A DNA stretch of 10,821 nt from Candidatus Aminicenantota bacterium (GTDB lineage Bacteria; Acidobacteriota; Aminicenantia; UBA2199). The translations under genes were made by a program, and so were the position numbers. Below are positions 1 to 5,938 of this stretch, piece after piece (position 1 is the stretch's first letter; every line of letters starts with the position of its first letter). The notes under the pieces are model-generated. The model was not told where the DNA came from. It ran no database searches and saw only the letters and a list, made by a program, of their open reading frames with translations. Location of the stretch: assembly GCA_020355945.1 (NCBI GenBank), contig CP070627.1, positions 6,583,170-6,593,990 of the forward strand, written 5' to 3'.

Positions 1-70
1 CGTCAGCACCGGCCTGTTTTGCCTGGTGATAAATCTCTTTGAGGCTGTTTGCCAGGTATCTGGTTATCAC
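1..70 (-). CDS. Start of a coupled downstream gene (partial, unknown product)
   Basis: A reading frame opens with GTG at 70-68 and stays open to the window edge (23 codons, starting M-I-T-R-Y-L-A-N-S-L-K-E-I-Y). The GTG overlaps the TGA stop of the preceding minus-strand gene in a GTGA arrangement, typical of translational coupling. A purine-rich AAGGAAG lies about 5 bases upstream, inside the codons for the neighbour's basic tail, and can serve as ribosome binding site. The visible residues would form an amphipathic helix. No family can be named from 23 residues; the call rests on the overlap, the SD-like site and the open frame. Confidence 0.45.
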   Translation of the reverse strand, partial: MITRYLANSLKEIYHQAKQAGAD

Positions 71-531
71 TTTCGCTTCCTTTTACGCTTCTTGTGCTTC
101 TTGTTTTTGTGTTTTCCTTTGTTGTTTACAGTGCCCTTTATCCCGGTCTTCGACAGGGAGGGATCCAAGAATTTAACCAGGGGAACTGGGTTGTCGTCTC
201 CCCCCATTGGTACATTTCTCTTCTCCGGGGGAATGGCACTGAGATCAACTATTCCTGAGACCACGAATGCAGAATCCGGTGCCTGGGCGGCAATGAATGC
301 GAATTTGTTGAATTCCTCATAATCAAGAACAACAGTGGGACAGTTGTTACAAAAGTGCCCCCCTTCGTTTCCCATAACAAAGGACTGGGAGGCTCCACCT
401 GCTCGAATCAACATGACATATGTATTATACTCTGGTTCGAGCTGCGAGCCGCACTCAGGACAGGCCGACGTTCCTCCGATGTCCGTCGACCAAAACATCT
501 TGCGGGGAACTGATGCCGGGAATTTATTCAT
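67..531 (-). CDS. Conserved hypothetical protein with CxxC...CxxC zinc-ribbon-like motif and basic tail
   Basis: This 154-residue protein has two cysteine pairs, CPEC near residues 24-27 and CNNC near 61-64, spaced as in a four-Cys zinc-binding fold. I see no catalytic motif or membrane segment. The body resembles a widespread family of uncharacterised proteins with a 'F-W-S-T-D-I-G-G-T' start and a 'G-I-V-D-L-S-A-I-P' segment; this is recalled, not searched. The last 20 or so residues are almost all Lys, Arg, Asn and His, probably disordered and perhaps nucleic-acid binding. The ATG at 531 is preceded by a good AGAGGAA ribosome site. It is divergent from the AAA ATPase gene and overlaps the next minus-strand gene by 4 bases. 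Function is unknown. Confidence 0.8.
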   Translation of the reverse strand: MNKFPASVPRKMFWSTDIGGTSACPECGSQLEPEYNTYVMLIRAGGASQSFVMGNEGGHFCNNCPTVVLDYEEFNKFAFIAAQAPDSAFVVSGIVDLSAIPPEKRNVPMGGDDNPVPLVKFLDPSLSKTGIKGTVNNKGKHKNKKHKKRKRKRK

Positions 532-552
532 TTTTTATTCCTCTTCATTCAA

Positions 553-614
553 CCTGAAGGTTTACATTTTACTTTATAATGATAAAAATTTCAACATCCG
601 GAAGAAAAAAGTTA
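553..614. repeat. Dispersed 62-bp repeat, copy A
   Basis: This stretch matches 8945-9005 at about 54 of 62 positions by eye, with one single-base gap, and the similarity stops sharply at both ends. Both copies lie in intergenic DNA. They share a central AAAAATTTCAAC, a 3' AGAAGAAAAAAGTTA and a 5' GAAGGTTT. The minus strand of both carries a promoter-like hexamer pair. No terminal inverted repeats or target duplications are evident. Confidence 0.75.
566..594 (-). promoter_or_regulatory. Predicted sigma70-type promoter for the CxxC gene
   Basis: On the minus strand, TTGAAA (594-589) and TAAAAT (571-566) are separated by exactly 17 bases, each one mismatch from consensus. The predicted start lies near 559, about 28 bases before the ATG at 531. 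The whole element lies inside the dispersed repeat at 553-614, and the same pair with the same spacing is kept in the second copy at 8957-8985. Confidence 0.55.
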
Positions 615-646
615 AATTTAATATCCGCAATTCCAGGAAAATCGTA

Positions 647-675
647 TTGCATTCCGATTAAAATCATGATATAAT
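647..675 (+). promoter_or_regulatory. Predicted promoter of the AAA/DUF4143 ATPase gene
   Basis: A perfect TATAAT at 670-675 lies 17 bases after TTGCAT at 647-652, a weak -35 that shares only the TTG. Transcription would begin near 682, giving a leader of about 55 bases. The first ATTCCGAT box (651-658) overlaps the -35/spacer, and the second (684-691) starts at the predicted transcription start, so a bound protein would compete with polymerase. Confidence 0.55.
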
Positions 676-724
676 AGGAATTCATTCCGATCGAATTGGC
701 GTTTTGATCGGAATGCACTCCGAT
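649..724 (+). promoter_or_regulatory. Four ATTCCGAT boxes: probable operator and/or leader hairpins
   Basis: Copies of ATTCCGAT lie at 651-658 (+), 684-691 (+) and 707-714 (inverted), and a one-mismatch copy lies at 717-724 (+, CTCCGAT core). Boxes 2 and 3 form a perfect 10-bp inverted repeat (683-692 with 706-715, 13-base spacer). Boxes 3 and 4 form a near-perfect 18-bp palindrome (707-724) with a TGCA centre. Box 3 cannot pair with both, so the two structures exclude each other. The palindrome ends one base before the Shine-Dalgarno GGGAGGTG (726-733), so the RNA form could affect translation. Whether it acts as DNA operator or RNA structure cannot be told from sequence. Confidence 0.6.
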
Positions 725-737
725 TGGGAGGTGTGTT

Positions 738-1973
738 ATGCTGGAAGAATTATTTGACTTGAGTCAACGGTTCATTGAAAATTACAACAGGGAATATCAC
801 CGTTATTTTTTGAAGAAATATCCCCTGGAAAACCGGTTTTCAATTATTATCGGCCCTAAAGGGGTAGGAAAAACCACAGCCATCATTCAATACCTGTTAA
901 AATTTACCGGGAACGACAGGTTCAGCAAGAACGCCATCTATATCCAGGCAGATCATTTTTTGGTGGGCCGGCGATCCCTCTATGAAATTGCCGACCAATT
1001 TGTAAAAGAAGGTGGAAAACTGGTATGTTTTGATGAAATCCACAAATACCCGGAATGGTCAAGGGATTTGAAGAGTATTAATGACACCTTTCCAGGGTTA
1101 AAAATCATTGCTTCCGGCAGTTCAGCTATGGAGATACAGAGGGGAAGTCATGACCTCAGCCGCAGGGCGATTGTTTACCACATGCACGGCATGTCCTTCA
1201 GGGAATTCCTGGAATTCACCTTTAATATGGAACTCAATAGTTATAAACTGGAAGAACTATTGGAAGAGCATCGAGTCACAGCCGACAGCATCGTAAAAAA
1301 AATAGAAAAGAAAGATGCAAAAATGCTGCCGTTATTTAAGCAATACCTTGAATACGGATGCTATCCCTTTTTTCAAGAATATGAAAATAAGGATTTATTT
1401 TATATCACCCTGGAGCAAGGTGTGCATACCACGGTGGAGAGTGATCTCATCCTGGTTTCCCCGGGTTTGAACGGCACCGGTATAAAAAAGATAAAAAAAC
1501 TTCTTTCATTTATTGCCGAATCCGTACCTTTTACCCCGGACTTAAAAAAGATTAAGCGGATACTGGAAATCGGCGATGAAAGAACCTTAAAGAATTATCT
1601 CAAATACCTTGAAGATGGGGGGATTATTTTAACCGTTTCCAAAAAAGGCAAGAGTTTAAGTTTGCTGGAAAAACCGGAAAAAATATTCTTAAACAATACC
1701 AACCTGATGTATGCCATTGGTTCCAGGGATAATCTCCAAAAAGGTAACATAAGAGAAAATTTCTTTGTAAATGCGTTGATGGCGGATTACCTGGTTACTG
1801 TTTCCGACAGGGGTGATTTTGTGGTAGATGGGAAATTCACTTTTGAAGTGGGAGGGAAAGGAAAGAGTTTCAGTCAGATCAAGGATATGGAGAATTCTTA
1901 CCTGGCCCTGGATGAAATCGAAATCGGTATTGGTAATAAAATTCCTCTCTGGCTATTTGGATTTTTGTATTAA
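738..1973 (+). CDS. AAA-family ATPase with C-terminal DUF4143 domain
   Basis: This is a complete 411-residue protein of the AAA_14/DUF4143 type. The Walker A loop is GPKGVGKTT at residues 39-47 and Walker B is L-V-C-F-D-E at 95-100. A sensor-like I-I-A-S-G-S-S-A follows at 124-130, then an S-R-R (141-143) and the H-G-M-S-F-R-E-F-L segment usual in this family. Residues from about 230 to 400 form the DUF4143 part, including a likely winged-helix section near 280-305. The end, W-L-F-G-F-L-Y, is also typical. Length is normal and no catalytic residue is missing. These proteins are very common in archaea and anaerobic bacteria, but their task is not settled. The ATG at 738 follows a strong GGGAGGTG and an unusual leader with repeated ATTCCGAT boxes. 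The gene stands alone and converges on the three-gene operon. Confidence 0.9.
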   Translation: MLEELFDLSQRFIENYNREYHRYFLKKYPLENRFSIIIGPKGVGKTTAIIQYLLKFTGNDRFSKNAIYIQADHFLVGRRSLYEIADQFVKEGGKLVCFDEIHKYPEWSRDLKSINDTFPGLKIIASGSSAMEIQRGSHDLSRRAIVYHMHGMSFREFLEFTFNMELNSYKLEELLEEHRVTADSIVKKIEKKDAKMLPLFKQYLEYGCYPFFQEYENKDLFYITLEQGVHTTVESDLILVSPGLNGTGIKKIKKLLSFIAESVPFTPDLKKIKRILEIGDERTLKNYLKYLEDGGIILTVSKKGKSLSLLEKPEKIFLNNTNLMYAIGSRDNLQKGNIRENFFVNALMADYLVTVSDRGDFVVDGKFTFEVGGKGKSFSQIKDMENSYLALDEIEIGIGNKIPLWLFGFLY

Positions 1974-2034
1974 TATTCAATCCTTCTGCTTTGGTGAAGG
2001 CTTTCATCCTGATCATACAACTTTTTTACTCAAG

Positions 2035-2091
2035 CGGGTAAAAAAATCTGCTTTTTTATTCATGTACTATTTCTTGCTTGGTACCTTATCT
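2035..2091 (+). repeat. REP-like dispersed repeat, copy 1
   Basis: It begins with CGGGTAAAAAAATC and ends with GGTACCTTATCT. It aligns almost throughout with 4847-4902. The 3' half (TTCTTGCCTGGCACCTTATCT in consensus, varied here) recurs at 7381-7401, and a shorter part at 5999-6011. It lies between two convergent genes. The A-run/T-run core could form a weak hairpin, but the GC content of the stem is too low to call it a terminator. Confidence 0.7.
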
Positions 2092-2119
2092 GGCACCTTA
2101 TCCCTAAAAAAAGTGCCAG
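2090..2119 (+). repeat. Hairpin with CTGGCAC/GTGCCAG arms at the end of REP copy 1
   Basis: CTGGCAC (2090-2096) pairs with GTGCCAG (2113-2119) across a 16-base loop containing seven A residues. The left arm plus CTTATC repeats the motif found at 4888-4902, 5999-6011 and 7387-7400. Paired GGTGCC/GGCACC-type arms are characteristic of REP elements associated with REP-associated tyrosine transposases; no such transposase is in this window. Confidence 0.5.
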
Positions 2120-2138
2120 GAGGAAAGCCAAAGTTAAA

Positions 2139-2957
2139 TTAGGTACTGAGAGGTGTTAGACACTTCTTCTTAATTTCTGAACATATTGGTTCAAAATGTT
2201 TTATGTTTGTAGTAAATAAAATTGCATCAGAAGGAGATTCTACAGCTATTATTGCATCTCCGCAATTCCAGCAATTTTTTCGATCAGCCATCATCTCCGG
2301 ATATTTGATGGCTTTTTCAAGAATATTCTTGACCTTTTGCTGTTCATCGTCTAAACAATCCAGGTGAGAAAGTTTTCTATAAATTTTTATAAAGGACTCC
2401 CTATTTCGCATGAAGAATTCTACAATCTTACATTTTATGTCCCCTTTTTTACATCGTTTACTCCTGTTATCAAATTTTTCTCCTGTAAGTGTGGGCCCAA
2501 TTTTAGCATTATAGCAATCTGTTCCATTTAAAATTTTATCGATATCTCTACTAAAATCCTCCCAGGCATTTTCTATTAAAGACTTAAAATAAATTACAGC
2601 CTTCTCAAGGAGACTTCTTCCCGAGGGTCCGTGCAATTCTTCATCTTCTATATCTGAGAAAAATCCATGAAAACTTGCTATAATCCCTTTGATCTTTCTT
2701 TTATGGTAATCAGATCTTAGTTTATCAATCCTGAAAAAGACATCGGGAAAAGTCGTAGCCCCTGAAAGGGCTTCATTATAGAGGTAGACCACATCCTGGA
2801 TGAATCTTCTCTTGAACTCCATTTTTACATAAGTAGAACTCAGAGCCTGGCTAGACTGGGCTATTTGTTTGTTTATCTTTTCCTTTTTGTTGGTATCAGC
2901 GGAGAACCGGTCTATTTGAATAGTGGTTTCTAAAAATAGTTTGCTACTTTTTTGCAT
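2139..2957 (-). CDS. PIN-like domain protein, last gene of a three-gene accessory operon
   Basis: This 272-residue soluble protein is mostly helical in its middle. The N-terminus has L-F-L-E-T-T-I-Q-I-D-R (7-17), resembling the first acidic strand of PIN domains, with Glu10 in the usual Asp place. Near the C-terminus, C-G-D-A-I-I-A (232-238) and L-F-T-T-N-I-K-H-F-E-P-I (247-258) resemble the last PIN acidic site and its T-x-N/D partner. A CxxC (229, 232) precedes it. PIN domains are usually metal-dependent RNases, but the 220-residue separation is larger than in a minimal PIN, implying a helical insertion or another fold. The ATG at 2957 overlaps the previous gene by 14 bases and has only a weak ribosome site, so coupling is likely. 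The nuclease assignment is inference from motifs. Confidence 0.75.
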   Translation of the reverse strand: MQKSSKLFLETTIQIDRFSADTNKKEKINKQIAQSSQALSSTYVKMEFKRRFIQDVVYLYNEALSGATTFPDVFFRIDKLRSDYHKRKIKGIIASFHGFFSDIEDEELHGPSGRSLLEKAVIYFKSLIENAWEDFSRDIDKILNGTDCYNAKIGPTLTGEKFDNRSKRCKKGDIKCKIVEFFMRNRESFIKIYRKLSHLDCLDDEQQKVKNILEKAIKYPEMMADRKNCWNCGDAIIAVESPSDAILFTTNIKHFEPICSEIKKKCLTPLST

Positions 2958-3576
2958 CGTTTTTCTTTATTTCAATTGTATAATTCTCCCAGTTCCTGAT
3001 AGGAGCAAAAAGATCAATACCGCTGTCCATTAGGATTTTTCTACATTCTTTTGCCTTTTGAGATGTAATATATACCTCTTTTATTTTCTCCAGTACCATC
3101 TTTATTGAATTATAATGTTTTTTTTCGTAATTCTGGTAGTGCGAATTCCTGGCCGCTACTTCCAGGAGAACCAGGACCTCAACAAAATTATTGTTGGCAT
3201 CTTCCCGTAATTCCCAAATAGATTTAATTCTTTCATTAAAAAGCGAGAAGGTATTTATCCTTTCAATCTCATCAACAAAAACTTCCAGGACTTCATTTAT
3301 CAAATTAATCGAGGACTTTAATAATTCAACGATCTTTGTCCCCTGTGTGATGTCGCTTCTTTCAACTTCGCCTGTAATATATATTGATGTATTATAATAG
3401 GCTTCTAATTCCTTTTTTGTCTCCTCGTGCTCTATTTTCGAATAGGAAGGGAAATCTTGATCTGGCAAAAGATCGCTTTCAGTTCCACCTGGAGTAATTC
3501 TTTCAAAGGTGTTGTAGCTTATGGCCGCTCCTGCATCTCTATCAATTATCTCTGTGTCCCGATGTGTTGCAATCAT
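2944..3576 (-). CDS. Helical hypothetical protein, middle gene of the operon
   Basis: I do not recognise this 210-residue protein. The first 50 residues are polar and Pro/Gly/Asp-containing, probably flexible. From about residue 50 to the end it is rich in Glu, Lys, Ile and Leu with heptad-like stretches (for example 85-115 and 155-180), suggesting helical bundles or a coiled coil. There is no signal peptide, membrane segment or Cys cluster. The ATG at 3576 is placed by a near-ideal AAGGAGGT just upstream. It follows the first gene by 20 bases and overlaps the PIN-like gene by 14 bases, so it may be an adaptor or partner of the two; that is inferred only from position. Confidence 0.75.
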   Translation of the reverse strand: MIATHRDTEIIDRDAGAAISYNTFERITPGGTESDLLPDQDFPSYSKIEHEETKKELEAYYNTSIYITGEVERSDITQGTKIVELLKSSINLINEVLEVFVDEIERINTFSLFNERIKSIWELREDANNNFVEVLVLLEVAARNSHYQNYEKKHYNSIKMVLEKIKEVYITSQKAKECRKILMDSGIDLFAPIRNWENYTIEIKKNDAKK

Positions 3577-3596
3577 GAGATTACCTCCTTAATCCT

Positions 3597-4286
3597 TTAT
3601 TTTTGGATAAATCTGACTAAATTGTGTTCTAAAAATTTCTTGTTTGTTTGAATAAAATCACTACAATTAAAATCCGGGACCTTTACTTCGTTAATAGCAG
3701 CAATATCTACATCAATACGCAGCCCATATTTAGGGTTAAAACGCTCCTCAACCTTGATATTCTTGGGTAATGCCACCCTTTCTATGCCGATAAGTTCTAT
3801 CCGATAATGGAGACTTTTGTTTTCAATATGAACGACGAAAGAAGTTTTGGTGGAATTTTTCCCGAATAAAGTAAGCTTTTCTTTGGGTATTTCAATAAAA
3901 GGACTATTCTGGACAATCTTTTTACCTTGTTCCGGGTTTTCTAAAGGTAAAACATACTGATATCTGTTTCCTATTCGCTTAAATTTTTCTATCTTTAATT
4001 TTTCTATAATGAGTGGAGAAACCTTCTCTGTTGATTCTTTGAATTGGTTCAGATTATCTACTTCATTCTGAATGAAGCGTATATAGCTGTAGTTGAACAC
4101 AAGTTCCATATTCCTGGGAAGATTTTTTAATTTAGCTGATTCAGTTGAAATCCCATCCCACTTCCACTCCGGGATTATTCTTTGAATATCCAATATCATT
4201 TCTCCACATTTATCCCAATACAAATATCCTTCATCATATCTCAACTCCAAAATTACTTTGCAAAGCCCTAGATCTTCAAAGAGCAT
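3597..4286 (-). CDS. TIGR04255-like hypothetical protein, first gene of the operon
   Basis: This 229-residue soluble protein begins M-L-F-E-D-L-G-L. The segment F-K-R-I-G-N-R-Y-Q-Y near residue 103 and the C-terminal R-I-D-V-D-I...F-I-Q-T-N-K-K-F-L pattern resemble the sporadically distributed TIGR04255 family, whose function is unknown; the resemblance is recalled by eye and is modest. Those genes are typically found in variable regions, which fits. The ATG at 4286 has AGGAG 6 bases upstream and lies about 30 bases behind a clear promoter. It probably leads transcription of the whole operon. Confidence 0.75.
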   Translation of the reverse strand: MLFEDLGLCKVILELRYDEGYLYWDKCGEMILDIQRIIPEWKWDGISTESAKLKNLPRNMELVFNYSYIRFIQNEVDNLNQFKESTEKVSPLIIEKLKIEKFKRIGNRYQYVLPLENPEQGKKIVQNSPFIEIPKEKLTLFGKNSTKTSFVVHIENKSLHYRIELIGIERVALPKNIKVEERFNPKYGLRIDVDIAAINEVKVPDFNCSDFIQTNKKFLEHNLVRFIQK

Positions 4287-4315
4287 TTTATTCTCCTTTT
4301 AAAAATCCATACCAT

Positions 4316-4343
4316 ATTATACCATTTCGTAAAAAATAATCAA
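4316..4343 (-). promoter_or_regulatory. Promoter of the three-gene PIN operon
   Basis: On the minus strand, TTGATT (4343-4338) and a perfect TATAAT (4321-4316) are 16 bases apart. The predicted start is near 4309, giving a leader of about 23 bases with AGGAG at 4297-4293. There is no comparable promoter between the three genes, so they are probably one transcript. Confidence 0.65.
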
Positions 4344-4352
4344 ATCTTTTTA

Positions 4353-4377
4353 GAATACCCGGAATACCCGAATACCC
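4353..4377. repeat. Short tandem repeat of GAATACCCG
   Basis: GAATACCCG occurs twice head to tail (4353-4361, 4362-4370), followed by a partial third AATACCC (4371-4377). It lies just upstream of the operon promoter and downstream of the GNAT gene. It could be an operator or simple slippage; nothing else supports a role. Confidence 0.6.
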
Positions 4378-4402
4378 AAATCTTTCACCTTTAATGTCCT
4401 TG

Positions 4403-4828
4403 TTATGGGTTGTACACCATGACCATCTCTTTATGACCGGTGTGTTCGTCTATTTGTTCTTTGACCGTTGCAAAGCCTTGCTTCATGTAAAATTCTATGG
4501 AACGAAAATTTTCAGAATAAACAGTCAATTTCAAGCTTTGCCTTAATGATTTGGCTTTTGCTATCAGGCGTTGACCAATCCCTTTGCCTTGTGAATTGGG
4601 ACTAACGAAAAGTGCGGCTAAAGTATCTTCCAATAGAGAGAAAAAACCAAGAATAAGATTGTCTTCCAGGTACACCCAGGTTTCAGATTTGGGGATGTAA
4701 ATTTTTCGCATGTCATCAGCCTTCGCTTGCCAAAAGTTACGATCGACAAAATCATGGGCCTGTACCGAAGCATCCAACCAAATTTTAATAACACTTTCCA
4801 AATCAGATTCTGTGTACTCTCTAATCAT
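4403..4828 (-). CDS. GNAT-family N-acetyltransferase (YiaC/YjaB-like)
   Basis: This complete 141-residue GNAT domain transfers an acetyl group from acetyl-CoA to an amine; the substrate is unknown. Motif A, with the acetyl-CoA loop, is visible as F-V-S-P-N-S-Q-G-K-G-I-G-Q-R-L-I around residues 73-88. Motif B follows as Y-S-E-N-F-R-S-I-E-F-Y-M-K-Q-G-F (103-118). The N-terminal M-I-R-E and the H-D-F, W-V-Y-L-E-D segments recall E. coli YiaC and YjaB by memory of those sequences. The ATG at 4828 fits the family start, though no strong Shine-Dalgarno is seen; a REP-like repeat lies just upstream. GNAT genes are common integron passengers, but I found no complete attC at its end. Confidence 0.88.
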   Translation of the reverse strand: MIREYTESDLESVIKIWLDASVQAHDFVDRNFWQAKADDMRKIYIPKSETWVYLEDNLILGFFSLLEDTLAALFVSPNSQGKGIGQRLIAKAKSLRQSLKLTVYSENFRSIEFYMKQGFATVKEQIDEHTGHKEMVMVYNP

Positions 4829-4846
4829 ATGACTAGTTTATTCATA

Positions 4847-4902
4847 CGGGTAAAAAAATCGATTTTTTATTCTTGTCCCATTTCTTGCCTGGGACCTTAT
4901 CT
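4847..4902 (+). repeat. REP-like dispersed repeat, copy 2
   Basis: It begins with CGGGTAAAAAAATC and ends with GGGACCTTATCT, matching 2035-2091 with a few substitutions and one indel. The centre AAAAAATCGATTTTTT is a perfect 16-base palindrome. It fills most of the gap between the exported-protein gene and the GNAT gene and may separate their transcripts, but it is not a classical terminator. Confidence 0.7.
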
Positions 4903-4928
4903 TAGCTACAATAACGCTGTACACTCAT

Positions 4929-5807
4929 TTACTTTCTAGAGGGCAACGTTTCCAAGATTACAAGTATCATGCCCTCAGCAGAACCCAATGGCTTGTCATT
5001 GGATTCCATAAGAAACGAGACTTCAAACGAAAGTTTGCCTGAAATCCATTCACGTAGGGCAAGGTCATAAGTTTGGTTACCACTGACCACATAGCGAGCT
5101 GCTTTGATGGTCAATTTGGTGCCAGGTTGCCTGAAGTCATCGTTCAAGAGTATGCCTGATACCTTGACGATTGTTTGGCCCGCCTTGCCATTTGTTTGCT
5201 TAAGATAGGTAAGCTTGCCCCTGGCATAACCTCCATTTCCCATGCTCACTTCGCTGGAGGCTTGCCATTCGTGTTGGTTCTCGGGAAACCTGGTATGAAA
5301 CAACAGCGCGTTGGCGATCATGCCGTTTTCAATCAGTGTTTTGGCACCAGGACCCGCAACGATAGTACGTTTGATTTCCTTACCGCTTTTGTCTACTACT
5401 AGCTTACAAACCGGTACACCAAATGAGTCCTGGAGCATATTTTTCAGATCTTCCGCGGCGTCTTCGAGACGAACTTCTTCTGTCTCCCCTTTACTGATGT
5501 TCCTTAATTTCTCCCGGCTCATGAAGGTGTTCATCAATTCTTGTCCATTTTTCTTCGCTTTAACATGGGCGGCGTCGAAGATAAGAGTGCTTTCCTGGTC
5601 GCTCCGTTTCCAGGTATAACGTAAGGTCGTGTCAGCTTCAAGCTTCTGTTCCAGACCTTGAATTTTCATGGTCATCCGGGATGTGATTCTGATCTGGTAA
5701 TAGAAAATGGCTTCCTTTCCGTCGGAAAGAGCGACTAACGGGAACACAACTGTTAAAAGCATTACGAAACAGCTTGTGACTAGAAATCTAGTTAAACTAT
5801 GATTCAT
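4929..5807 (-). CDS. Exported protein of unknown function
   Basis: The protein is 292 residues from the ATG at 5807, preferred because a GGGATGG lies 5-11 bases upstream and the product then starts as a standard signal peptide. A TTG five codons earlier (5822) is possible but has no better site. Residues 1-28 show a positive n-region (His3, Arg7), a hydrophobic core (8-25) and a likely cleavage after A-L-S (26-28). The mature part is rich in beta-type segments and has one Cys but no lipobox, so it is probably periplasmic or secreted. It loosely recalls DUF6263-type exported proteins; I am unsure. A hairpin repeat lies about 85 bases upstream and a REP copy lies downstream. Confidence 0.82.
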   Translation of the reverse strand: MNHSLTRFLVTSCFVMLLTVVFPLVALSDGKEAIFYYQIRITSRMTMKIQGLEQKLEADTTLRYTWKRSDQESTLIFDAAHVKAKKNGQELMNTFMSREKLRNISKGETEEVRLEDAAEDLKNMLQDSFGVPVCKLVVDKSGKEIKRTIVAGPGAKTLIENGMIANALLFHTRFPENQHEWQASSEVSMGNGGYARGKLTYLKQTNGKAGQTIVKVSGILLNDDFRQPGTKLTIKAARYVVSGNQTYDLALREWISGKLSFEVSFLMESNDKPLGSAEGMILVILETLPSRK

Positions 5808-5891
5808 AAATGACCATCCCAAATCTTTTGGTTTGCTGCCTTGCGCTTACGTCGAGTAAGCAATCAATGCTTCAAAATAAGCAGGTTGTCA

Positions 5892-5938
5892 GGATCAGGT
5901 CTTGCATTGCAATATTGTTTGAATGCAAGACCTGACCC
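5892..5938. repeat. REP-type hairpin (14-bp perfect arms)
   Basis: TCAGGTCTTGCATT (5895-5908) is the exact reverse complement of AATGCAAGACCTGA (5922-5935), with a 13-base loop. Including the flanking G-G and C-C (5892-5893, 5937-5938) the stem reaches 17 positions with one mismatch. The GGTCAGGTCTTGCATT-type sequence is, from memory, a recurrent REP element in several bacterial lineages near REP-associated tyrosine transposases. It lies between the exported-protein gene and the SRPBCC gene and could also stall or terminate transcription. Confidence 0.75.

Noticed and set aside
26..322. Plus-strand frames opposite the CxxC protein, one with a hydrophobic start
   Set aside because: The hydrophobic stretch is the antisense of Lys/Arg codons in the basic tail; no ribosome site or family signal.
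1980..2000. CCTTC/GAAGG hairpin after the AAA ATPase gene as a terminator
   Set aside because: The stem is five pairs only and is not followed by a T-tract.
4353..4377. GAATACCCG tandem as a start of a CRISPR or iteron array
   Set aside because: Only two and a partial unit, no spacers, and no cas or rep gene nearby.
4402..4408. R''-like CCATAAC overlapping the stop of the GNAT gene, suggesting a fourth attC
   Set aside because: No matching L' and R' boxes were found in the following 120 bases; one 7-mer is not enough.
4908..4920. AATAACGCT shared between 4911-4919 and about 8836-8844, resembling a GCGTTATT attC edge on the minus strand
   Set aside because: Neither copy has an opposing R''/L'' half, and GTTATTG/GTTATTA do not fit GTTRRRY.
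5845..5861. GCTTAC/GTAAGC hairpin upstream of the exported protein as an operator
   Set aside because: A single six-pair stem with no repeat elsewhere; chance occurrence is likely in this amount of sequence.
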